This document shows, in pieces, positions 1 to 5,234 of a DNA stretch of 9,574 bases. The notes below the pieces were generated by a model. That model was not told where the DNA came from, ran no database searches, and saw only the letters and a list, made by a program, of their open reading frames with translations. Each line of letters opens with the position of its first letter. Position 1 is the first letter of the stretch. Source of the DNA: an uncultured Burkholderiales bacterium (lineage in GTDB: Bacteria > Pseudomonadota > Gammaproteobacteria > Burkholderiales > Burkholderiaceae_C); assembly GCA_903871865.1 (NCBI GenBank), contig CAIQIL010000613.1, positions 1 to 9,574 of the forward strand, given 5' to 3'. Position numbers and translations under genes: made by a program.

Positions 1-130
1 AGGCCAGCACGGCGACCAGGGCGAGGCCGGCGGCCAAGAGCACCGCCGGGTGCGTGGCCTGGCGTGCTGTCGGGCGCGCGGTTGGGCTCACAGTTGGGCT
101 CGCAGTTGGGAGGGGCTGAGGCACCGTCAT
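1..130 (-). CDS. btuC: FecCD-type ABC transporter permease, probably BtuC (N-terminal fragment, cut by window edge)
   Basis: Reading leftward from an ATG at 130-128, the frame stays open for 43 codons to the window edge. The ATG overlaps the TGA of the upstream btuF gene (ATGA), which indicates translational coupling in one operon. The visible peptide starts MTVPQPLPTASPTVSPTARP, a Pro/Thr/Ser-rich and probably cytoplasmic N-terminus. It then turns hydrophobic (AVLLAAGLALVAVLA), as expected for the first membrane helix of a permease. In the known BtuCDF system BtuC is the inner-membrane channel that takes B12 from BtuF, and a permease gene directly after the binding-protein gene is the usual order. 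The assignment rests on position and the start of a membrane helix, because no family-specific motif lies inside the window. The Pro/Thr/Ser-rich segment is encoded by a 12-bp tandem repeat. Confidence 0.6.
   Translation of the reverse strand, partial: MTVPQPLPTASPTVSPTARPTARQATHPAVLLAAGLALVAVLA
81..110. repeat. 12-bp tandem repeat, 2.5 copies, inside the btuC start
   Basis: The unit gttgggctcaca at 81-92 is repeated at 93-104 with one change (a to g), followed by a half copy at 105-110. It is in frame on the minus strand and encodes a reiterated Ser-Pro-Thr-x motif in the N-terminal tail of the permease. Copy number could vary without shifting the frame, since the unit is four codons. Confidence 0.75.
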
Positions 131-1029
131 CGGGGCGCGGCAGGCGCGTGGTCCTGCAGGCAATGGGCCAGCACCATCGCGGCCTGGCCGACACGCGGAC
201 CAGGGCGCGACAGCACGTCCATCTCGGCCGACGACAAGGCGCAGATGCGGCCCTGCCGCACGGCGTTCAGCCCGGCCCAACCGGGGCGCTGGGCCAGGCC
301 CGCGCGCTCACCCGCCGACACGACGATGAGCGCCGGCCGCGCCTTCACCACGAACTCCGGGTTCAGCTTGGGGAAAGGCCCCAGCGCGGCGGGCACCACA
401 TTGCGCGCGCCCAGTTGCGCCAGCAATTCGCCGATGTAAGAAGACTCGGACGCCGCGTAGGGCGCGCTGCCCACCTCGACGTACACGGCGACGCCGCGCG
501 CGCGTTCCGGCACGGCCAGGCGCGCCAGGCGCAGTTCGTCCTGCATGCGCTGCCACTGCACGGCCGCGGCTTGCGGCTGGCCGATGAGCGCCGCGACCTT
601 CTGCAGCACACGCTGCACCTGCCCCAACTCGGTGGCGTCCAGCTCGGCCACGGGCAGGCCCAGGCTGCGCAGGCGCCCGCTCAGGCGCGACGAAGGCGCC
701 AGCAAGACCAGGTCCGGGCGCAGGGCCAGGATGCGCTCCACATTGGCATCTTCCAAGCCGCCCAGCTTGGGCAGGCCGGCCACCGGCGCCGGCCAGTTCG
801 ACCAGCGGTCGGTCGCCACCAGGCGCGCGCAGGCGCCCAGCACGCACACGGATTCGGTCAAAGACGGCAGCAGCGACACGATGCGCTGCGGCGGTGCCGG
901 CAAGGTCACGGGGGTGCCGCGGTCGTCCACCAGGGTGATGGGCGCGGCGGTTGCGGAGGTGGCGCACGCTGCAGACAGCATGACCGAGGCGGCCCATGCC
1001 TTCAGGCCGATGCGGCGCGTCAAGCCCAC
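127..1029 (-). CDS. btuF: Periplasmic cobalamin-binding protein, BtuF-like
   Basis: This is an ABC transporter substrate-binding protein of the TroA/BtuF type, about 300 residues, which would capture B12 in the periplasm and deliver it to the permease. A basic N-terminus (LTRRIGLKAW) and a hydrophobic stretch end in ATA/AP, a typical signal-peptidase I site near residue 28. The mature part shows the family signatures RIVSLLPSLTE, then PKLGGLEDANVERILALRPDLVLL, and later YIGELLAQLGARNVVP. No ATG sits near the signal peptide. I chose GTG at 1029 because AGGTG lies 5 bases upstream; a TTG at 1023 overlapping the cobU stop is the alternative. A longer frame up to 1089 would add 20 residues unlike a signal peptide and overlap cobU by about 70 bases. 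It lies between cobU and btuC, and the operon leader carries a B12 riboswitch. Another tetrapyrrole or siderophore ligand is less likely. Confidence 0.85.
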   Translation of the reverse strand: MGLTRRIGLKAWAASVMLSAACATSATAAPITLVDDRGTPVTLPAPPQRIVSLLPSLTESVCVLGACARLVATDRWSNWPAPVAGLPKLGGLEDANVERILALRPDLVLLAPSSRLSGRLRSLGLPVAELDATELGQVQRVLQKVAALIGQPQAAAVQWQRMQDELRLARLAVPERARGVAVYVEVGSAPYAASESSYIGELLAQLGARNVVPAALGPFPKLNPEFVVKARPALIVVSAGERAGLAQRPGWAGLNAVRQGRICALSSAEMDVLSRPGPRVGQAAMVLAHCLQDHAPAAPR

Positions 1030-1598
1030 CGCTGCACCTGCTGCGTGAAGGGCTGGCCGGCGGCCATCAACGTGATGTGGCCACAGCACTGGGCCACGTC
1101 CTGGTGCAGGCGCCCCAGCTCATCGACCACGCGGCGCACCTCCGCGCCCAGCGGGATGACGCCCATGCCAATTTCGTTGGACACCAGCACCACCGGGCCC
1201 TCGCGCTCGCGCAAGGCCGCCAGCAGGGCCAGCCTGCGCTGCGTCCAGTCGTCCAGCAGCAAAGCCGTGTCGGCGGGTGCGTGCATCGGCATCAACACGT
1301 TCGTCACCCACAGCGTCAGGCAGTCGATCACGACCAGGCGATGCGGGTCACCCAGCTCGCTCGCGCCGCGCAGGGCCGCGGCCAGGTCCAGCGGCGCTTC
1401 GATCGCATCGAAGTCCGCGGGGCGGTCCTGCCGGTGCCGCGCGATGCGCTCGCGCATCTCATCGTCAGACGCCATGGCCGTGGCCACCACCGTCACCCCG
1501 TGCTGCGGCGAACGCTGCAACCAGGCTTGCGCAAGCCGCTCGGCATGGCGCGACTTGCCGCTGCGCTGGCCGCCGAGGATGAGGTGGTGTGGGCTCAT
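1020..1598 (-). CDS. cobU: Bifunctional adenosylcobinamide kinase / adenosylcobinamide-phosphate guanylyltransferase
   Basis: CobU (CobP in aerobic-pathway naming) phosphorylates adenosylcobinamide and transfers GMP to give adenosylcobinamide-GDP, the activated intermediate for adding the lower ligand; it is cytoplasmic. The 192-residue product has the family's usual length. The P-loop GGQRSGKS is at residues 9-16. DDEMRERIARHRQDRP spans about 45-60, and its His55 aligns by eye with the guanylylated histidine of Salmonella CobU. IDCLTLWVTN is at 91-100 and SNEIGMGVIP at 140-149. The Trp common after the HRxxRP motif is Phe here (ADFDAIEAP), a mild change. ATG at 1598 places the P-loop at the usual distance from the start; a TTG at 1607 would add three residues. 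No strong ribosome binding site is visible. It begins 38 bases after the btuB stop and its end overlaps btuF, so it belongs to the same riboswitch-led operon. With uptake genes around it, a role in cobinamide salvage is likely. Confidence 0.93.
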   Translation of the reverse strand: MSPHHLILGGQRSGKSRHAERLAQAWLQRSPQHGVTVVATAMASDDEMRERIARHRQDRPADFDAIEAPLDLAAALRGASELGDPHRLVVIDCLTLWVTNVLMPMHAPADTALLLDDWTQRRLALLAALREREGPVVLVSNEIGMGVIPLGAEVRRVVDELGRLHQDVAQCCGHITLMAAGQPFTQQVQRWA

Positions 1599-1636
1599 GG
1601 ACAACAAGGACGACGCAAGGATGCCTCAGGAACGCT

Positions 1637-3664
1637 TCAGAAGCGCCGCGTGACGGCGAGCTTCAGGCTGCGCCCGGCGTAGGGGTAGACGCTGCGCTCG
1701 ACACCACTGGCGCCGCAGGGGTTCGAGCCGTCGAGGGTGTAAGCGTAACCGTAGTCGAAACCACGGCGGTCGGCCAGGTTGGTGCCGCTGACCGCCACCG
1801 TCCAGTCGCGGTCTGACCAGGCGTAACGCGCGTCCAGCAGCGTGGACGAAGGCACACGCACCGAGCAACCGTTGCTTTCATCGCCACCATAGCGCGAGGC
1901 GGCCAGGAACTGCACGCCCGCGTCCAGCGTCTGGTGATCGTCGATGCGCCAGCTGGCGCGCAGCGTGGCCGAGCGCGGCGCCACCAGCACCATCTCCTTG
2001 CCCGCGTTGACGCCTTCGCGGAAGCGCGCCGTCAGTTGTTGCACGGCGGTCGACACGCTCAAGCGCTGCGTGGCCTGCCAGCGACCCTCGGCCTCCACGC
2101 CCTTGCGCTGCGTCGGGTCGATGTTGGTGTTGGCATAGGCCAGCATGTCGAAGGCGATCTCGTCACGCGTCTTCTGCGTGAAGTAACGCACCGTGGCCGA
2201 CTGCGCACCCTGCGCCCACTTCACACCGACTTCGCGGTCGCTGTTGCGCTGCGGGCGCAGCGGGCCCTGGCTGGGCGTCAAGCGGTTTTCGTCGATGTTG
2301 GCCAGGCGGTAGGACGTGGCCGCACGGCCATAGACCTCCCAACCGGGGACCACCGTCTGGCTCAGGCCCAGCTCGCTGGCGTAAAGGTGGTCGTCGCGGT
2401 CGTACACCGCAGCGGGCGAACCGAACATCCCGCTGGTGCCAGGGAAGGCCCCCACTTTGTTGACCGTCTCGCTGCGCCAACCCGTGCTGATGCGCGTGGC
2501 TGAGGGCAGGGCCACATCGCCATGCACGAAGAAAGCGCGGTTGCGCTGGGTGCCCGTCTCCAGGCCCAGGCTGCCGGTCTTGTCGAAACGCCAGTCCTGC
2601 AAGTCCACACCCGACACGGCCTTCACGTCCACGCCCGAGAAGGCCTGCGCGTAACGCACGGTCGGCGTCAGCTGCGATTGCTGGCTGTTGCTGCGCACTT
2701 CGGCAGAGCCCAAAGACACATACCGGTAAGCCGATGTGCGCTCCCGCTTGCCCGCGTCCAGCTGCAAAGCCAGGGCCGACATGGCCTGCCAGACCAGCTG
2801 CGCCGTGTAGCGCGTTTCACCGGCATTGGCGTAATCGTTGGGCGAATCGGTGCTGCGCGGGCGCTGGCGGGCATCCTCGTAGCTCAGGGCCCCGGGCATG
2901 CGCGAAGCCTGGTCCTCGTGCTGCACGCGAAAAGCCGCGCGCACATCCTTCAGTCGCAGCTGCGCGCCGACACTGCCCACGTCCTGGCGGTACTCGGCAT
3001 TTTCGCGCCAGCCACCATCGCGCACGCGCTTCACCGAGGCGTCCAGCAGCCAGGGGCCCATGCCGTATTCGCCACTGGCACCCAGGTCGTTGCCGCCGAA
3101 CGAGGCCACGGCCGCCTGCACCCGGCCCGATCGCACCACGGCGCCATCGGGCGCAGTCTCGGACTGTTTGAGGATCACATTGATGGCGCCCGCCGAGGCC
3201 CCCTCGCCCCACATCACGCTGCTGCTGCCACGCACGATCTCGATGCGGTCGATGCGCTCCAGTGGGATGGCGCTCAGGCGGGCGGCAACGCCCTCGTTCT
3301 CGCTGAGGCGGATGCCGTCCACCAGCACGACCACGTTCTGGCTGGCCGCGTCGCCAAAGCCGCGCAAGTCGATCTTGTTTTCGCGGCCATTGGTGAGGTC
3401 CGCGCGGGCCGGCACACCGCCCAGCTTGCGGATGGCCTCGTTGGCATCCGACACCCCCGAGCGCTCGATCTGCTCGGCCGTGATGACGGTGGCGCCGATG
3501 GGCGCCGTGCGCAGCAACTGCGGCATCCGGCTGGCCGACACCACCACCGGGTCCACCTCATCGGCCCAAGCCCCACCCCACGACAGGGCAGACAGCACAC
3601 CACACGCCACGGCCACGGCCGAACGCACCCCGGGTGCGACACGCACCGAGTTCACAAAAAACAT
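1637..3664 (-). CDS. btuB: TonB-dependent vitamin B12 receptor, BtuB-like
   Basis: This outer-membrane receptor imports cobalamin using TonB energy. The 675-residue product starts with a signal peptide (MFFVNSVRVAPGVRSAVAVA onward) ending GGAWA/DE near residue 34. A TonB-box-like DPVVVSA follows at 38-44, as in Enterobacteria BtuB. The plug domain then shows IRKLGGVPAR, IDLRGFGD, VVVLVDGIRLSE and IEIVRGSSSVMWGEGASAGAINVI. The rest is a 22-strand-type barrel with alternating aromatic residues, ending in a C-terminal Phe (AVTRRF), the usual outer-membrane assembly signal. Two Cys in the last 80 residues could form a loop disulfide. The frame is open further upstream to 3898, but that part is the riboswitch, and ATG 3664 is the first start that gives a normal signal peptide. 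No good ribosome binding site precedes it. The riboswitch and the following cobU and btuF support a B12 ligand over a siderophore. Confidence 0.92.
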   Translation of the reverse strand: MFFVNSVRVAPGVRSAVAVACGVLSALSWGGAWADEVDPVVVSASRMPQLLRTAPIGATVITAEQIERSGVSDANEAIRKLGGVPARADLTNGRENKIDLRGFGDAASQNVVVLVDGIRLSENEGVAARLSAIPLERIDRIEIVRGSSSVMWGEGASAGAINVILKQSETAPDGAVVRSGRVQAAVASFGGNDLGASGEYGMGPWLLDASVKRVRDGGWRENAEYRQDVGSVGAQLRLKDVRAAFRVQHEDQASRMPGALSYEDARQRPRSTDSPNDYANAGETRYTAQLVWQAMSALALQLDAGKRERTSAYRYVSLGSAEVRSNSQQSQLTPTVRYAQAFSGVDVKAVSGVDLQDWRFDKTGSLGLETGTQRNRAFFVHGDVALPSATRISTGWRSETVNKVGAFPGTSGMFGSPAAVYDRDDHLYASELGLSQTVVPGWEVYGRAATSYRLANIDENRLTPSQGPLRPQRNSDREVGVKWAQGAQSATVRYFTQKTRDEIAFDMLAYANTNIDPTQRKGVEAEGRWQATQRLSVSTAVQQLTARFREGVNAGKEMVLVAPRSATLRASWRIDDHQTLDAGVQFLAASRYGGDESNGCSVRVPSSTLLDARYAWSDRDWTVAVSGTNLADRRGFDYGYAYTLDGSNPCGASGVERSVYPYAGRSLKLAVTRRF

Positions 3665-3756
3665 GATTGAAACAGACAGGCAAGAGCCCGAGCCAGCGTC
3701 CCCGCAGGCATGGGCGAAACAGCCCGACGGCATCGCTGCCATCGAACCCCTTGCTG

Positions 3757-3955
3757 GCCGGTATCCGGGCTGGGCGATGCGACCTGTGAGACCTTCCCAG
3801 GCCCGAAGACCCAGTGGCTGAAGCACACAAGCGGAGCACACGCATGGATGGAAAATCGCTGCGCGGCTCGACCGCCGACCGTTGCGGGGGCAGCGCAAGT
3901 CAGGCTGGCATCGGCGATGCGCAGACCCTCTTGCTTCCCGTTTAACTGCACCGGC
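3757..3955 (-). promoter_or_regulatory. Cobalamin (adenosylcobalamin) riboswitch upstream of btuB
   Basis: Read on the minus strand, the conserved elements of the B12 aptamer occur in the right order. They are GGTGC then TTAAACGGGAAGC (about 3952-3933), the hallmark GCTGCCCCCGCAACGGT (3894-3878), AGCCACTG (3819-3812), GGGAAGGT (3798-3791), and the B12 box AGCCCGGATACCGGCC (3771-3756). A closing P1 stem is exact: GCCGGT at 3955-3950 pairs with ACCGGC at 3762-3757. The length of about 199 bases fits the family. It ends roughly 90 bases before the btuB ATG. By analogy with other btuB leaders, bound coenzyme should switch the operon off; the switch mechanism is not proven by the sequence. Confidence 0.95.
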
Positions 3956-3985
3956 GGAACACCGGCGCGAGCACCAACGGGGCGG

Positions 3986-3991
3986 ATTCTA
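3986..3991 (-). promoter_or_regulatory. Candidate -10 box for the riboswitch-btuB transcript
   Basis: On the minus strand TAGAAT lies about 30 bases before the start of the aptamer, which would give a short untranslated leader ahead of P1. The same hexamer precedes the 6S RNA gene. No convincing -35 element is seen at the normal spacing, so this is a weak call. Confidence 0.4.
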
Positions 3992-4022
3992 CGCCCTGGG
4001 GCCCCGCCACCCAGCGCACGCC

Positions 4023-4028
4023 TACAAT
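4023..4028 (+). promoter_or_regulatory. Candidate -10 box for the zapB-like/zapA transcript
   Basis: TACAAT on the plus strand sits 47 bases before the ATG of the coiled-coil gene, in the intergenic region shared with the divergent btuB operon. A recognisable -35 is lacking. It is placed back to back with the minus-strand TAGAAT at 3986-3991. Confidence 0.4.
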
Positions 4029-4075
4029 CCGGCAACGTCCGACACCTTTGCCGACGCTCCAGGTGGCCGCGCCCC

Positions 4076-4357
4076 ATGTCCAGAATCGACGAACTCACCG
4101 ACCGCATCGAACGGCTCCTGCTGCGCCACGAAGAGCTGCGACGCACCAACGACCTGCTGGCCCAGCAAGTCACGGTGATCACGCAGGAGCGTGACTCCCT
4201 GCGCGCGCGCCTGGCCGCCGCCCGCGGCCGCATCGACGCCCTGCTCGACAAGCTGCCGCTGCCCGCCACGGGCGTCCACCCCGGCATGGAGGCCGACGTG
4301 GATGCCGATGACACGGACGCGGCCGACCACGGCCATCCCCAGAACCCCGACGCCTGA
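4076..4357 (+). CDS. Small coiled-coil protein, ZapB-like, upstream of zapA
   Basis: This is a 93-residue protein with no signal peptide. Residues 1-60 are a continuous charged helix with heptad-like Leu/Ile spacing (IDELTDRIERLLLRHEELRR and DSLRARLAAARGRIDALLDKL), predicted to form a coiled coil. The tail, residues 61-93, is Pro- and Asp-rich and probably disordered. The product resembles the short coiled-coil proteins often annotated as ZapB-like or TIGR02449-like that precede zapA in many proteobacteria. A role at the division ring with ZapA is an inference from this position. The ATG at 4076 follows AGGTGG nine bases earlier, and the coding character begins there, although the frame is open further upstream through the divergent promoter region. 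Only five bases separate it from zapA, so the two are probably co-transcribed and translationally coupled. Confidence 0.82.
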   Translation: MSRIDELTDRIERLLLRHEELRRTNDLLAQQVTVITQERDSLRARLAAARGRIDALLDKLPLPATGVHPGMEADVDADDTDAADHGHPQNPDA

Positions 4358-4362
4358 GCCGC

Positions 4363-4719
4363 ATGAACCAGATCGAAGTCTCCATCATGGGCCAGAGCTA
4401 CCGCCTGGGCTGCCCCGAAGGCGGCGAGGCGCGCCTGCGCGAGGCCGTGGCCCAGGTGGACCGCGAGATGTGCGCCATCCGCGACAGCGGCAAGCTCAAG
4501 GCCCGCGAGCGCATCGCGGTGCTGGCCGCGCTCAACCTGGCCTATGTGCTCAGCGAGCGACCCACGGCCGCGGCCGCATCGCCAGCGCCAACCCAGGCAG
4601 GCAAGCCGGCAAGCGCGCCCGACAGCAACACGGCCAGCCACCCCAGCGATGCCGCTTACATCGACCAGCTCATCGCCCGCCTCGACCAGACCCTGGGCCA
4701 GGACGGCCACCTGATTTGA
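4363..4719 (+). CDS. zapA: Cell division protein ZapA
   Basis: ZapA binds FtsZ in the cytoplasm and bundles its filaments at the division site. The 118-residue product begins with the family pattern MNQIEVSIMGQSYRLGCPEG, the short beta strands of the N-terminal domain. A helix (EARLREAVAQVDREMCAIRD) and KLKARERIAVLAALNLAYVL follow, matching the conserved ZapA helices to about residue 64. Residues 66-95 are an Ala/Pro/Ser-rich linker, and the end (AAYIDQLIARLDQTLGQ) is a second amphipathic helix, consistent with the coiled-coil tail used for dimer and tetramer formation. It starts five bases after the coiled-coil gene without a clear ribosome binding site of its own, which suggests coupling. 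The 6S RNA gene follows, a synteny seen in many beta- and gammaproteobacteria. Confidence 0.93.
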   Translation: MNQIEVSIMGQSYRLGCPEGGEARLREAVAQVDREMCAIRDSGKLKARERIAVLAALNLAYVLSERPTAAAASPAPTQAGKPASAPDSNTASHPSDAAYIDQLIARLDQTLGQDGHLI

Positions 4720-4824
4720 GGCCCCGGGCACCTGCCCGTGTCAGCACGATGTCTGCGGTCCACAAGCCCCTGTGAAAGGGGGCGACATCGGCGCAATTTC
4801 TCGCCCACGCTGCGCGCCAAGTCG

Positions 4825-4830
4825 TAGAAT
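4825..4830 (+). promoter_or_regulatory. -10 box of the 6S RNA gene
   Basis: TAGAAT is placed so that transcription would begin at about G4837, exactly where the 5' strand of the 6S closing stem starts. No clear -35 is seen at 16-18 bases, although TTTCTC occurs about 22 bases upstream. The segment 4720-4824 between zapA and this box holds two short G/C hairpins (GGGC/GCCC and CCCC/GGGG) without a T tract, and nothing else I recognise. Confidence 0.6.
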
Positions 4831-4836
4831 GAAAGC

Positions 4837-5009
4837 GTCCGTCGGGTTCGTGGTTGTTTTTATTTCCTTGAACCGATGCTCTTAGAGCCAGGGCTTGGAA
4901 CATCGCCCACTGGTGTGATCGTCTCGCGTCAGACGAACCCGAAGTGGTGCTGACCTCGCCCACCTGAATCCCCTGGGTTCAGGAATGCGGCAACCAGTTT
5001 CCGGCGGAC
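4837..5009 (+). ncRNA. ssrS: 6S RNA (SsrS)
   Basis: 6S RNA mimics an open promoter and sequesters sigma70-RNA polymerase in stationary phase. The ends pair over nine positions with one G-U: GTCCGTCGG (4837-4845) with CCGGCGGAC (5001-5009), continued by TGGTTG (4851-4856) with CAACCA (4991-4996). Internal landmarks match the E. coli molecule. CCTTGAACCGATG corresponds to its CCTGAGCCGAT. An apical hairpin TCGTCT/AGACGA lies at 4919-4924/4931-4936. The 3' arm hairpin CCTGAA/TTCAGG at 4963-4968/4978-4983 is followed by ATGCGGCA. The length of about 173 bases and location after zapA fit. The exact 3' end could lie a few bases downstream. No 5-formyltetrahydrofolate cyclo-ligase gene (ygfA in E. 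coli) follows. Confidence 0.92.
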
Positions 5010-5020
5010 CTTGCATGCAC

Positions 5021-5059
5021 AACGGCCAGACACCTTCACAGGGTCTGGCCGTTTCTTTT
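5021..5059 (+). terminator. Rho-independent terminator after 6S RNA
   Basis: A perfect 11-bp stem, AACGGCCAGAC (5021-5031) with GTCTGGCCGTT (5043-5053), encloses an 11-base loop and runs into TTTCTTTT. It lies 11 bases after the 6S closing stem and should end both the 6S transcript and any read-through from zapA. Confidence 0.93.
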
Positions 5060-5234
5060 GGTGCCGCTCTGTGCCTCCCTGTGCCGCGGGTTGCTGCCTA
5101 ACATCATCGGGATAACCATTCAGCACTTCGCCCCTGATTGGCGCGCCTTTCCGCCCCGATCAGGGGGCAGCCGCATGCGGCACGCCACGGCAAGCCCGGG
5201 ACACTGTCCACATCCACCCACAGGAGCCAGACAC
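5060..5234. promoter_or_regulatory. Leader/promoter region of the lipase gene, with two palindromes
   Basis: Between the 6S terminator and the lipase ATG lie two notable symmetric elements. One is an inverted repeat CCCCTGAT (5131-5138) / ATCAGGGG (5159-5166) with a 20-base spacer. The other is a perfect 12-bp palindrome GCCGCATGCGGC (5170-5181). They could be operator half-sites or leader hairpins. No confident promoter hexamers are seen; TTGCTG at 5091 is a possible -35 without a good -10 partner. The ribosome binding site AGGAG (5222-5226) sits eight bases before the ATG and fixes that start. Confidence 0.45.

Noticed and set aside
64..1653. A 529-codon plus-strand frame opposite btuF and cobU
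   Set aside because: It is antisense to two clearly recognised genes and its translation is Arg/Gln/His/Ala-rich with no motif.
2522..3670. A 382-codon plus-strand frame opposite btuB
   Set aside because: His/Ala/Arg-rich antisense shadow; the TonB-dependent receptor on the minus strand explains the region.
3665..3898. 78-codon N-terminal extension of the btuB reading frame
   Set aside because: It runs through the cobalamin riboswitch, encodes no signal peptide at its own start, and a normal signal peptide begins at the ATG at 3664.
4720..4824. GGGC/GCCC and CCCC/GGGG hairpins between zapA and 6S RNA
   Set aside because: Stems of only four pairs and no T run; in GC-rich DNA these are expected by chance.
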